Below, in pieces: positions 1 through 9,772 of a DNA stretch of 60,000 bases (position 1 is the first letter of the stretch; each line of letters opens with the position of its first letter). Made by a program: the position numbers and the translations under genes. Location of the stretch: contig NC_087064.1 in the NCBI RefSeq assembly GCF_963678635.1, positions 47,849,346-47,909,345 on the forward strand, in the 5' to 3' direction. The notes beneath the pieces are model-generated. The model had not been told where the DNA came from. It worked only from the letters and a program-made list of their open reading frames with translations, and searched no databases. This DNA is from Symsagittifera roscoffensis (lineage: Eukaryota > Xenacoelomorpha > Acoela > Convolutidae).

Positions 1-233
1 CAAAAGTTTATGTCGGTGACTATGTGCGAATAGCGAAAACTGAATTGCCTTTTAGAAAAGGTTACACGCAGATTTTTGCAGACAAAGTTTTTGAAATAGC
101 TGCCATTCCTACTGTAAAACCTGCACCATTCAGTCTCATTGATGCGGAGAAGGAAGAAATCAGTGGAAAATTTTATGAAAAAGAACTTAGTTTAATGGAA
201 AACAAAGCTGATTATAATGAAAATGGGCAATGA
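1..233 (+). pseudogene. Polinton integrase, C-terminal fragment
   Basis: Reading from base 3, the frame gives the SH3-like tail of a retroviral-type integrase. The motif VGDYVRIAK is followed by F-x-KGYTQIF and a KFYEKEL end, closely matching the last 75 residues of the intact integrase at 42280-43500. The catalytic core would lie left of the window. The frame is open to its stop at 231-233, so this part alone shows no break. The next gene starts inside it at 217, the same tight overlap as in the intact copy. Confidence 0.85.
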
Positions 234-1095
234 TGAGTTTACTGCACATTTGATTTCAACAGCATCAATGGATTGTTCCCGAGACAAGACTTTGGCCAGT
301 TTAAGATACTTTTGCAAGGAAGAAATAGCGTTAGACGGAGATTTGCACAGTTGCTCTCTCAGAAATAATTTTCCCAACGAAATTAAAAAATGTTACTGAT
401 GAGGAAATTACGTACTTCAGAGCATCCGAAGTAGTAGCCAGTTAATACAACCCTGGCAATCGGAATACATTTTCCATACCTTACTATGGCGAAAAATTTT
501 TTATCAAATCAGGAGAGTGCACTTTTTTATAGAACAATTGATTAGTGAGATAAAAACAAAACTCAAAGACAAAGTTCATTTCGATGCAAGTCCTTAGGCA
601 ATCACGAAAATCATGAGCATTTGGATGAACGCAGATGAAATAATCCCCTTCCCAAATCCCCAAATACCTCAGTCTTTTAGGCTAAAATGCAAAGCTTGAC
701 GAGAACGGTGAATATCACATTGGTCACAAAATGATACCCTCCTTCGATGCATCTTATGAGGGAAACGAACTGTACGAATCTCATGTCCTTTATGACTTAT
801 CAAGTGGGACAAGTATGATTTTTGTCTACATTGACATTATTCAAAACCAAACTGTTGGAGATGCAAAGGCCCCCTTGTTACGCGTCATTGATTCAAATAG
901 ATGCATCAAAAACGATAGTGCCTGCAGCATTGAACCTAATCATTGAAAAAACTTCACTAATTTAGACTGCAAAAAATTGTTCACTTCCTTTGTACAATCA
1001 ATATTGGTACATTTGCGCACAGAAACTTGAAAACTAGTATCCTTTGCACGAACTGGTAAAGTTGTGTTGACTCTTAAATTCAAGCGCTTTGATTG
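217..1095 (+). pseudogene. Polinton minor capsid (penton-like) pseudogene
   Basis: The first 60 codons give a frame with the STASMDCSRDKTLASL block, matching SSASMNVFKDNTLTNF of the intact 297-residue protein at 41394-42287. The frame then breaks. The middle third (about 400-720) is full of stops. From 731 the C-terminal half reappears with GDAKAPLLRVIDSNR, which is almost identical to the intact copy. After a stop at about 944 the homology continues through a HLRTET block to the end near 1095. In the Polinton family this is the single-jelly-roll vertex protein. This copy cannot give a full product. Confidence 0.85.
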
Positions 1096-1102
1096 AAAAC
1101 CA

Positions 1103-1520
1103 ATGGAATAAAATTATGCAAAGCAAGCTTCACTTCCTCATTTCTCTGACAGTACTGACGACGCGGCAGAGGATTTGGCGCTTTGGCTGCTGGTAATGGT
1201 CGTGTTCCTATACCGTTTGCACGATGGGTTATTTTACCGGCTGCGAAAAAATTGGGCAGAGAACTTTTGATGAGTGCAGCGCCAGAACTGATTGATGTCG
1301 CTATGAAAAAGAAGTCTCCCAAACAAGCATTGAAAAACACTGTCACAAAAACTGCAAGAAAGCCACTCGGTGGTGGCAGACGTCGCCAAAAGACACCAAT
1401 GAATGGATTACGAAGAATAAGGTCAGTAGGGGCTCGAAAAAGAAAACAACCATTCGAAGAAAAACCAGACCAGCGAGAAAGCGAGCAGATTTTTTCTCAA
1501 ACATAAAAAATGATCGCTAA
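1103..1520 (+). pseudogene. Polinton small basic (pX-like) protein pseudogene
   Basis: An ATG at 1103 starts a region matching the intact small basic protein at 40981-41388. It has ASLPHFS near the start, then GRGFGAL, the hydrophobic-amphipathic segment ending ILPAAKKLGRELL, and an Arg/Lys-rich tail. There is a stop at codon 3, another stop before the Gly-rich part, and a frame change in the tail near 1430. The intervening frame (1183-1506) is open. The family resembles small basic virion proteins linked to capsid genes in Polintons. Its exact role is not established here. Confidence 0.8.
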
Positions 1521-1718
1521 TTTGGTACCCAACGAAGCTACCCTTTTGATTACTTTTGGAAAGGCTTTCGATCAAACAATTGGACCTGTCTATGCACCTA
1601 ATGGACCAAAGCTTAAATTTGAAATCACCGGTGACCGTAACAATTTTGTTGACCTGCAAAAAATCTATTCGAAAATACGATGTAATTAACGCAATCAAAT
1701 AGGGCTGATCTGAGATAC

Positions 1719-1838
1719 GAAAACACTGATCCTACTAAGTCTGATTCACCGTTCCTCGTAAACAACTCCCTGTATTCCCTTCTCTCTGACTGTACCCTCT
1801 CTGCTAATTGACTCAAAATCTCAAATGCCAATAGTAAT
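1719..1838 (+). repeat. 120-bp direct duplication, copy 1
   Basis: This segment of the capsid pseudogene recurs at 2114-2233 with only a few differences (for example tctctgac against tcactgac). It codes for the conserved VNN-LxSLxSxCTLS region. The near identity shows that the duplication is younger than most of the decay around it. Confidence 0.9.
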
Positions 1839-1888
1839 CAAAATCTCAAATGCCAAAATCTGAAATGCCAAAATCTCAAATGCCAATC
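1814..1888 (+). repeat. Short tandem repeat, about 15-bp unit
   Basis: The unit aaaatctcaaatgcc is repeated about four to five times with small changes and one interruption (atagtaatc). It sits at the end of duplication copy 1 and was probably generated by slippage from the end of that copy. Confidence 0.85.
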
Positions 1889-2100
1889 CTTTTCATTTTT
1901 GGATTTGAACAGGTTACCTTGAGACGGAACGGTTTACCAATCCCAAGTACAACAATTAGTTCACAAGATCATAAACGTCTCTTCTTCAACATACTATCAG
2001 CGCTGGGTCTGTTGAACTGCGGGCTGGGAATCACTCTGGATAACTACCAGCAGCACTTTATTATGTTTGCACGATGGGACTTACGACAATGACGACGACC

Positions 2101-2132
2101 TAGTAGGATCAGTGAAAACACTGATCCTACTA
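2101..2132 (+). repeat. Perfect 14-bp hairpin at rearrangement joint
   Basis: TAGTAGGATCAGTG, four A bases, then its exact reverse complement. The right arm is the beginning of duplication copy 2, so the left arm looks like a short inverted copy made at the joint. Confidence 0.9.
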
Positions 2133-2233
2133 AGTCTGATTCAACGTTCCTCGTAAACAACTCCCTGTATTCCCTTCTCACTGACTGTACCCTCTCTGCT
2201 AATGGACTCAAAATCTCAAATGCCAATAGTAAT
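2114..2233 (+). repeat. 120-bp direct duplication, copy 2
   Basis: Second copy of the 1719-1838 segment. It continues in frame past the duplicated part as NSNFALKSFFGTEL, the order expected for an intact capsid gene, so this copy keeps the original context and copy 1 is probably the transposed one. Confidence 0.85.
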
Positions 2234-2440
2234 TTTGCGCTTAAAAGCTTTTTTGGAACAGAATTGTCAAACAGCAAAAGAGCCAAAGACTCATATGCTG
2301 TTTAACTCGATTTTCGATTCTCAAACGCTTTGACATCAAACCTAAAAAATTTTGTTTGGGGTAAACGCTCATCGAATGTATTTGTTACTTCCAACCGTAA
2401 AGTTACAAAGAACGTCCTTCCAAATCCGACTGATGACATC

Positions 2441-2872
2441 ATGTTGCTTGATCTTATTCAGAACTGCAAACATCTGAAATATAAGTTTTCTTGGAATATT
2501 TGCAGCCAACAATTTTCCACCTCACATCCCAATCAATGGCTTTGTGAACATTTCAAAATCAGATTCTCCGGTGACACAGTGGATTGTGATTTGCAACAGA
2601 AGAAATGTTTTATACTTCGCTGATTGTCTCGGTCTTCCTCTTTTAGCAGTATATCAATCTATTTGAACGATTGAACGAGAAATTTCATCAGGTCACTGAA
2701 TTGATGACAAATTTTCCCATGAAAGACTCAAAGTCTACCATGTGCGGTCCTTTTTGTATTTTTATTGCATATTCGATTTAAGATAAAAAATTTTAATGGT
2801 GATGCTTCTGATATTGTTTACATAAATGATCTTGTTTTGATACGTTTTCTAACCCACATGCTTTCTCATTAA
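2441..2872 (+). pseudogene. Polinton adenain-like cysteine protease pseudogene
   Basis: The ATG at 2441 gives MLLDLIQNCKHLKYKFSW, matching the start of the intact protease at 39230-39667. Stops appear from about 2623. The C-terminal block returns in another frame with STMCGPFCIF, the region of the catalytic cysteine, and ends LVLIRFLTHMLSH, parallel to DLIRFAKHMLF. The histidine region (GTHW in the intact copy) survives only as NQW. The protein cannot be active. Confidence 0.8.
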
Positions 2873-3069
2873 CTAACTATTTAATATGACTTCTTTGTAC
2901 ATATTTCAATTTTATTTTGAACACTACATTCTTTTAGTAATTGACATTTTTATTAAATTGTCAAATGAATAGCAATAATCCGAGAAATTAGGTTTCTATA
3001 AAAAAAACATTATTGATCTATGAGGGGATATCACTATACCAGCAACTGAGGCCTCCTTTCAGTACAATT

Positions 3070-3125
3070 TCCGGACGGGTTTCGAAACCACGCCTTTCGG
3101 CTGAGAGTCGAGCGCCGTGCGTTTT
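3070..3125 (-). repeat. tRNA-derived SINE-like fragment
   Basis: On the minus strand GGCGCTCGACTCTCAGCC resembles an A-box region and GTGGTTTCGAAACCCG resembles a B-box, at tRNA-like spacing. The GC content is well above the surroundings. No complete cloverleaf or acceptor stem can be drawn, so a tRNA-derived SINE or tRNA pseudogene is likelier than a functional tRNA. Confidence 0.45.
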
Positions 3126-3504
3126 CCTCTACTCGGACCCCAAGAAAACTTATTCTATCTTCAGTTTTATAGTAACAACTTAGGTACAAGTTTTGACAAT
3201 ATTTATGCACAAAACCTATCGAACATACACAATACTCGAATATACACAAAACTCTGATATGTATACTTGGATTTTGTATACCTCAATGATAATGTTCTCA
3301 ACAATAATAAATTTTTTTAAACATGGTTTAATTTCATGTACATTTCAAACTAGAGATTATTGCGTTTTAAATATTTTTTTTCCGAAAAGTCTGTCAGCAA
3401 GGAAGGAAAGGCTGCTGAAAGAGTGCAGATAGCAAAACTCATATTAAGCCAAACTGCAGTGACAACTTTATTTTTTTCTACAATATGATTTTTTTAAGTT
3501 AAAA

Positions 3505-3730
3505 TCATAAATTACTTGGTGACAATTGCAAATAGAAACCAATGCAGATTACATGGGGACTATAAGTTAAAACCTAATACAGGGTGACAGTTAGTATTAT
3601 TACATGATGACTATAAGTTTTAAATTAACACGTGGTGACGATTTGGATTTTTACATGGTGACCATTGGTTGTCAGATAATACATAGTGACCATTATGATC
3701 TATACTTAATGGTCATCCATGTATGACAAT
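3505..3730 (+). repeat. Degenerate array of an ACATGGTGAC-like motif
   Basis: About seven copies of a motif close to ttacatggtgacnat (for example acatggggac, acagggtgac, acatgatgac, acgtggtgac, acatggtgac, acatagtgac) occur 20-40 bases apart. One inverted copy (ggtcatccatgt) lies at the end. It may be a decayed minisatellite. Confidence 0.6.
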
Positions 3731-3884
3731 TCACCCCGATCCTAATGCACTATATGCATACTACTTATTCAGTTAAAAAGGCATTCTTATCTTAAGGTGT
3801 GAAAGAAGTTAGAATAGAAAAGAGTCCGCACGGATCTTGTGTAAACAATTAAAACAATAGCTTTTTATTTTAGTGTAGCATTTC

Positions 3885-3960
3885 CAATACTACAACCCTC
3901 TAGTTGGCGAGGGGGTCGAATCCCTGAGAGGGGGCGTCCAAAACCTCTCTAAATTCGCCC
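3885..3960 (+). repeat. tRNA-like (SINE-type) fragment
   Basis: CTAGTTGGCGAGGGGG followed by GGGTCGAATCCCTGAG resembles an A-box and B-box pair but too closely spaced for a real tRNA. GC-rich in an AT-rich setting. Low certainty. Confidence 0.3.
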
Positions 3961-4652
3961 TGAATCGAAGCATGTTTTTTTTTCAGAAAAACTGCGATAG
4001 TAAAAGAACAGTACAGTTATAAAACAGACCCTTCATTTAAAACAATTGTATTCCAATATCAACTGGTTTTAAAAACACCTGAAAATTGCACTGAGAACTC
4101 ATTATCAAAAAATTATCAATAAATTAGTCCAATAATATAACCTCACACGCACGCATTTAATATGAACATTCGATCGAAATAAATTGAAAAATTTACTAAA
4201 GTTACTTTTCTTCGACTGAAAGAATTCTAGGCCAAATCTGCAAAAATAGACATGTTTTATTTTTTATCTATATCAAATTATGAAACTAAATTGTTACTTC
4301 GAAGCAAACGTGGACGCTAATCAAAGCTTCGATCTAAATTTGAAACGCTCTAGTTTGTTTTCGTTCCCAACTTTGCCGAAGTTTTTCCTCCCAAGAATGG
4401 TGCTACCTAAAATTGTGCGACTTAAACTTTGAGAGTTACAGCGTAGAAAGAAACACTAAAATCAAAGTTTTTGAAATCTACTTTGCATTTGTTTCAAAGT
4501 GCTACCTTAGATACGACCAAGTTGTGTAAAGTTTTTCCCCTATCATTATTAAACGAATTAGATCATCAATAAAGTATTTCTAAACCAAATTTTGTTTAAT
4601 TTGTTAAAGATTATATACAGCTTTTTTGGAGTCGAAATTTCTCAATAAAAGT

Positions 4653-4852
4653 CTAGGCTTCCATCTGTTCGATTACAGCTTTAAGGTATTGTTCGCCCAA
4701 CTGCGCCTTCTCAAGTTGGTTGATTCTTTCCTTACTTCCCGCCTGATTTTCATATTCCTCCTTGTCCTTCAACTTCTCAATATAGCTCCTCCTTTTCCTG
4801 TCGGCTCTGTTTTTGGCATCAGCGGCGTTTGTGATGTCAAACTGCTCCATAT
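4653..4852 (-). CDS. Host P-loop GTPase-like gene, last coding exon
   Basis: The acceptor is cagttttttag at 4853-4864 and the exon begins with AT, which completes a codon left as one base by the exon at 5455-5664. It encodes ADRKRRSYIEKLKDKEEY followed by a basic-acidic helix (SKERINQLEKAQL) and ends at a TAG at 4653-4655. In GTPase-like proteins of this type the C-terminus is a charged YIxxLxxxE helical segment, which fits. It is strongly charged and probably helical or coiled. The reading frame is clean, so the exon looks functional. Confidence 0.65.
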
Positions 4853-5454
4853 CTAAAAAACTGATCGTATCGGGCGGAGCGCTGAGGGTTTCGACTGCTA
4901 TTCAATTTGCTTGAGGTAAAGTTGCTAACAAAATTTGATTATCTTGTCGAAACATCTGCGACAAAACTAATGTTCCGACAAAGTTTACGTTACACGTATT
5001 TGTGCGCGGAATTCTAGAGTAATTATTTCGTGGAAGCCACTTACATTTCGGAACATATGTTAAAAGACTTGTATCTGGGTTCCAGTGATCCACAGACACC
5101 AGATTGTGCGCCTACCCAAGGCAAAGTTCGATTTCGTACTGATTCAAAAACAAAAAAAAATATCAAAAAAAAACAAAAAACAAAAAATTCGGCCCTTGTA
5201 TATCTGGTACGAACTTTGTTTTCGAGCATAGGTTTTTAATTTTTGCTTCGAATTTCTCGAAGCGATATTTCTACTTTTTGGCCGTTTCAGTAGCAACAGT
5301 TCATGCACACAGTATCAATTTCTCGGTCGAAGAAAAAAATGCGGCCTGGTTTGATAAATTTTTTGTTCGGCAACTTTTGTGCCCAAATCGGATTTTTCCC
5401 ATCCGGAATCATCGATTAAAGTTTTTTCTCCTGAAATTTTTTGAATCTACCTAC
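4853..5454 (-). other. Intron of host GTPase-like gene (602 bp)
   Basis: Bounded by a donor gtaggtag (minus strand, first base 5454) and an acceptor cagttttttag ending at 4853. The two exon phases fit exactly (one base left, two supplied). A-rich runs occur near 5150-5200. Nothing else is recognised in it. Confidence 0.6.
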
Positions 5455-5664
5455 ATCTGATATTTCGCTCAATGATCTCAATCTGCTGCACCATCTGAAT
5501 TAGGGTCTCCGTCACCGTTTTCTCCAAATGAGCAACCACCTTCTCCCCTCTCCTGATGTCATCCGCTCGAATGGAGTAGAGATCCAATAAACCCTCGATA
5601 GGCTTACAAACAGTCTCTTCCACCACCCTGTCATAAAACACATCCTTTCCCAAGACCATGCACA
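5455..5664 (-). CDS. Host P-loop GTPase-like gene, internal exon
   Basis: A 210-base exon flanked by a ctgcaacag acceptor and a gtaggtag donor. It encodes a charged helical segment including FYDRVVEETVCKPIEGLL and EKTVTETLIQMVQQIEII, typical of the helical region after the cysteine-rich module. The downstream phase fits the last exon. The upstream phase does not fit the exon at 9773-10503: both would contribute two bases to the joining codon. An unrecognised exon between them, or a different acceptor, is therefore implied. No stops inside. Confidence 0.6.
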
Positions 5665-5739
5665 CTGTTGCAGTTAGCGATGTAAGATCAAACAGATATC
5701 AAAAAAACGTACAGATCTTGCCAAAATTCATGACAACAT

Positions 5740-6720
5740 TGGAATCAGATCTAAACTAGTATTTATAATTGGTTATTATTATGATATTTTATCTCTATAA
5801 ATAATTAAATACTAACCAATCATACTCCATAAAACTAACAACCTATTAATTTGTAAAGTGTTGAAGCTACTTGTAGTTTCAACACCAGAACAATTTGAAT
5901 TAACTTTAGAATACAGTTGTTCTCATTCTGGAACTAACTCGCGTAAACCGGTGTACACTAGATGTATTGAGACTAGGAGATATATGAGTAGGATTAAGAT
6001 CGGTATTAGACTAAGAAATTGCACGAATCTATCCGGCCGAAAATAAGATAGCGTGACGAGCAGACGGTGTACCCTATGTGAAATTACTCTATGATTTAAC
6101 CTAAAGCATAACTCATCTGGTGCGACCAAAACTCTCGAACAAGACCTTAAAAAGCAAATTAGCTTAGAACTAACAAAATAGATTAGAATTAGACAAAAAA
6201 TTTTCAAAATGTTACCGAACAATAATTTAATTGAAATGTCTCTACGACTCAATAGATCAGAGCCACTATTCCGAACAAAACGAGAACTACCCGGTATTGG
6301 AAGAAGACCTCGGACAAATGACGACATACGACTACGAAGAAACTTACCATGGTCGTACGGCAAAAGCCAACACAAACTTTTATATATAGAATTTTTTAAT
6401 CAATTAATTTAGATTTTCATTTGCAAACATAGAATTCGTGAAGAATTTTTTTCAATGATCATTAAAGGCGCTAAACTTATTATTGTACAATAACGACTGA
6501 TAAAAACATCTCTAGTCGTTCCCTCCAAACTGCAGTAAAATTTAAAAAGATATTTTGAAAAAATTATTTATTGAAATTAAAAATAAAAATTAGTTAGTAT
6601 ACACACAAATTGTTAGTATATATAAACCATCTCGTTATCTCCAGCTTCATCGCCTAAACATAATAGCAAACCATACAACCACTAACATCCTCCAAATCTA
6701 AACTTTTTTATTGATTAAAC
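5740..6720 (+). repeat. Retroelement A, 5' LTR (approximate end)
   Basis: Begins TGGAATCAGATCTAAAC and matches the LTR at 15980 through shared blocks: ttggttattattatgatatttta, cacttgtaagtg-like, atctatccggccgaaaataag, atgtctctacgactcaat and aattagttagtat. The right end is set only by where similarity to retroelement B's 5' end stops (about 6710-6790). Confidence 0.65.
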
Positions 6721-6789
6721 TTACCTACAACAAGAAAAAATCAAAAAAAAATACAAACTCTTTTTTCATATTAAACTCTAATCAACCTA

Positions 6790-8071
6790 CAGCACTAAAT
6801 GATGCAGTGAAATTCAAAATCAAAGTAATAAGTTCATCTATAAATTATTTCCCTAAATGTAGTAAAATTAAATAGGATGATAATCGATTTATAGTTTTAG
6901 ACCCCCACAATGCAGTAAAATTCAATCTTAAAGTAGTAAATTTGTACAGAAAAATGCAGTACTAACCTTCTATATCTTCTATATATATCTTCTGTTCACC
7001 CGCACAAGAATACTATCCACAATCGCACAACTCGCCCACGAAGAATTGTTTAAAACAATGAATTCAAGTTTTAAATTTTCACTAACAACAACTCAAACAA
7101 GCGATAAGAAGTTTCCAACTTTCCTTTAACCCGGTTGGAATGGAATTATATAATAACCAAACAAACCAACGCAACTAACTAAACACAACAAACCACAAAC
7201 TACCAGCATGACTAAGAAAAGAACACCTACGGTACCCAAACCGGATTAAACCAGCTTAAAACGTTAGCACAAAACAGGACCCCTTAAAAACCAGCATGAA
7301 ATCATATCCCCACTCCCGGCCTAACCCACCAGAGAGGACGTCCTGAGCATGCTCTGTAGCCGGCCTTATTCCACCGTGCTACATCCACGCTTTGTGACCA
7401 CACTATATTTTTGACAAGGGGTACTCAAGGGTGAGTAACTCTTAAAAATAACTGAACTAAAACAAAAACGCTTTTGCGAAAAAAAATTAACCAAAATCAT
7501 AAATAAAAAATTGAACTAACAAATTTTTATAAAATGTAAATCATAATATACAGTACATAGATCACACATAAACACAAAGACGAGCATCCAATGACTAGAC
7601 GACCCCATCACACTCAACTTACAGAATGGCTAAACACAACCGACATGCCGCCCACAATCACGACTCAAAAAAGATTTAGAGTACGACTTGACTTTGCAGA
7701 AAAGGACTTCATTGAATCAGACCAATGACCACCTCGATGTTCAAGTATACGTACAGACCCGAGTTACAAGGCGTTCCCTCCGAACTCGAGTTTCACGCCA
7801 TTCCCAATCCAGATCGAAAAATAGTTCTCCACAACCGATCAAGAACAGACGATCATAACAAACCATCTGGAGATTGATTTCGTTGGCGGTCATAGTCTTT
7901 GTCGAACGACAGCTAACAACAAAAACTTTTTATCGACGATTCCAACTTCCTGGAGCTTTCTTCTCTAAGAACGAAACAAGAAATGATGCTTGCCAAATAC
8001 CAAGGATCATCATCCATCCTTCATTACAGATAGAAGATAAAAGATTCAAAACTCTGTAAACCCCGGATGGG
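6790..8071 (+). repeat. Retroelement A, 3' untranslated region with accessory frame
   Basis: Colinear with 32.88-34.18 kb of retroelement B. It contains repeated GCAGTAAAAT-like motifs (6808-6960) and a tiny 13-codon frame at 7208-7249. A conserved GC-rich block is at 7311-7403 and an eroded accessory reading frame starts at the ATG at 7591. It ends in cccggatggg, a purine-rich tract just before the next LTR. Confidence 0.7.
7591..8060 (+). pseudogene. Accessory ORF between env and 3' LTR (copy A)
   Basis: The ATG at 7591 opens a frame of about 43 codons (MTRRPHHTQLTEWLNT, then DMPPTITTQKRFRVRL and DFAEKDFI) before a stop. Similarity to the equivalent frame at 33725 continues afterwards in fragments. 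I do not recognise the protein. It is short, with a DxPPT motif and a basic-acidic mix. Because two diverged copies keep the same start and spacing, it may once have been a real accessory gene. Confidence 0.4.
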
Positions 8072-8506
8072 TGGAACCAGATCTAAACTATATTTTATTA
8101 TTGGGTATAAATTAGATTTTTTACCACTATAAAATAGTTAATATTAACCAATCATGATCCATCTTACTAACTACCCACTTATTTGTAAGTGCTGAAATTA
8201 CTTGTAATTTTAACACCAGAGAGATTTGAATCTAAATCAGAAATTAGTTACCTCTCCAAGAGACTTTTTAGCAATCGCAATAAGCCAGTATACTCTAGAT
8301 CTATTGAGTATAGCAGAGACTAGTTAAACACCCTGAGACTAGTAGACATAAGAGTAAGATTAGGATCGATATTAGACTAAGAAGTTGCACGAACCTATCC
8401 GGCCGAAAATAAGATAGTGTGACGAGCAGACGGTGTACCCTATCCAAAATTACTCTTTGAGTTACACCTCGAACTTAACTCATCTGGTGCGACCAGTGAT
8501 CATTAC
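8072..8506 (+). repeat. Retroelement A, second LTR (5' part only)
   Basis: Starts TGGAACCAGATCTAAAC right after a cccggatggg tract, as at 34185. It matches the first 400-odd bases of the LTR through the ctggtgcgacca block. It then switches abruptly to env sequence, so the remainder of the LTR is missing. Confidence 0.75.
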
Positions 8507-9125
8507 TAAAAGGAATCTATAACACATGCGCAATACACACACGAGTAAACCGACAAGCAAGCGTAGCATGCATGTTATTTGCAGGAATTTTTGGAATATT
8601 TTCATCAACAATAAATAAAATCCTCTTAGATGCACAGATCAAAGAATACAAAACAAAACTATCAACTAACTTGAACACTTTTGACGAATCAAACAATAAT
8701 ACAATTGCATTACCTACAGCACCACATTTATCAAATCTACATCATAACCATCCGTTATCATTAGTTTCACGAAATTTTAGGAACTTAGCAATCACAAACC
8801 CCCCAAACTTAAGACCAAGCCACATACAAAGCCCCATTCAACATATAGAGACAAAACACCCCCAAAATGACGATACATATGAACAAATTATTGAACAGCC
8901 CCATACCCCCACTTTTCAATCTCAAAATAATCATTTTTTCAGCCCACGATGAGCAGACAAAATGGATCACTCCATCGATCAAACTCCCACCCTGCCAACA
9001 TCCAAAATCCAATCCATATTGTCCCACTTTTTGCTTTTCCGCCACCTGATTCACCACAAACTAATACATCATCAGGCATGAATTGTGATACTAACTCTGA
9101 TATCACAGTTTTTATGTAGAGTTTT
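8507..9125 (+). pseudogene. env C-terminal fragment (retroelement A)
   Basis: Encodes the end of the envelope-like protein, also seen at 30675-31130 (B) and 48080-48500 (C, minus). A hydrophobic stretch FAGIFGIFSSTINKILLDAQ is followed by a cytoplasmic-type tail containing DTYEQIIEQP and ending FFSPR. An open frame runs 8572-8952. A shifted frame after the stop corresponds to the post-env reading frame (ORF4). It lies behind an LTR break, so it is out of its normal place. Decayed and not expressed as such. Confidence 0.75.
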
Positions 9126-9129
9126 TTTT

Positions 9130-9772
9130 AAATAACCTTCTCCAAAATCTGCTTTCCTTTGCTTTCACTGCTCAATCTGGATTTAAAAATAAACAAGACT
9201 GCTCGTATTTGGGCAAAGCCCTGAAAGTTCCGACTGCGTTTTAACGTTTACGGAGCAGTAATAACATAAACCACAAAAAAAATAAAATGAAAAAAAAAAT
9301 AAAGCGAAAATTTTTTTTTTCTAAAATTTGAAAATTTTTCTTTAAAAATCATCACCCCACACGCCATATAAAGTACAAAACAATAATTTTCGCTCTTGGG
9401 AATAAATCAATTATGGCAAATAAGCTTCTTTTAACCAATTTGGAACGATTTCTAAGACGGATTAAATCTCCGCTTACGCGTTTTTAGCGCGAATTATATC
9501 GCGCGGTAATTGTCCCAAAATGGTCAAAATGGCAAAAAATGGCAAACTTTAAACCCTCATAACTTTTTACAAAAAATGATCACAGGTAAAATATATTTTC
9601 AAATTTAAGCCCAGAACAACAATAGCTTTCGAATGATGTAAAAAAAATTAAATAAATGGCTAGTTAAAAAGTCGAAATTTGTCTGAAGAAAAAAAAACCC
9701 ACCACGAGCACAAATATTCCGTTACTTTCGTATCGAAAGTCGGAACAAAAAAGAACTGTTCGGCATAATTAC
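9130..9772. other. Intron sequence, repeat-like, no gene
   Basis: Between the retroelement remnant and the host exon. It carries a block at 9196-9240 (aacaagactgctcgta, then a ggcaaagcc hairpin and gactgc) that is repeated at 15931-15977. No coding evidence. Confidence 0.6.

Larger units (their letters stand above)
1510..2430 (+). pseudogene. Polinton major capsid protein, scrambled pseudogene
   Basis: The start (MIANLVPNEATLLITF, then GDRNNFVDLQK) matches the intact capsid at 39675-40991. The pieces are then out of order. An N-terminal piece to about 1838 carries VNNSLYSLLSDCTLSAN. A C-terminal piece at 1893-2085 follows, with RRNGLPIPSTTISS and NYQQHFIM. The same N-terminal piece occurs again at 2114-2300. 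The true C-terminus is at 2330-2430 (SNVFVTSNRKVTKN). Frames shift repeatedly. The double-jelly-roll capsid could not form. A 120-bp duplication and a hairpin mark the rearrangement joints. Confidence 0.85.
1..2872 (+). mobile_element. Decayed Polinton (Maverick), 3' portion
   Basis: This stretch holds remnants of five Polinton genes in the same order as the intact array at 39230-43500: integrase end, minor capsid, small basic protein, major capsid, cysteine protease. Every gene carries stops, frame breaks or rearrangements, so the copy is dead. It runs off the left edge of the window, so upstream genes may lie outside. No terminal inverted repeat is recognisable after the protease at 2872. 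Assignment rests on direct residue-by-residue comparison with the intact copy in this window. Confidence 0.9.
2873..4652. other. Intergenic stretch, no gene seen
   Basis: AT-rich sequence without a convincing gene between the dead Polinton and the last exon of the host gene. It contains two tRNA-like short repeats (3070-3125 and 3885-3960) and a loose array of a short motif (3505-3730). It should also hold the 3' untranslated region of the minus-strand host gene, but I could not fix a poly-A site. Confidence 0.6.
5740..9125 (+). mobile_element. Retroelement remnant A: LTR, 3' region, LTR piece, env tail
   Basis: This remnant lies in the intron between host exons 9773-10503 and 5455-5664. It has an LTR from 5740 (tggaatcagatctaaac) to about 6720. 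Then comes sequence matching the 3' region of retroelement B (32.8-34.18 kb) up to a cccggatggg purine tract. A second LTR start follows at 8072 (tggaaccagatctaaac), broken near 8507, where the C-terminal part of env begins and runs to about 9125. Gag and pol are missing. The order shows deletion plus recombination between copies of the family, not a simple solo LTR. Confidence 0.8.

Noticed and set aside
3034-3249. Minus-strand 71-codon frame
   Set aside because: It covers a tRNA-like short repeat and lacks an acceptable start or family.
5923-6375. A 150-codon minus-strand frame with hydrophobic segments in the LTR
   Set aside because: It lies antisense inside an LTR, and the matching frame in the other LTR (16185-16430) is just the same repeat. 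No membrane protein family fits.
7874-8059. Plus-strand frame of 61 codons
   Set aside because: It falls in the eroded accessory region in a frame not conserved in copy B.
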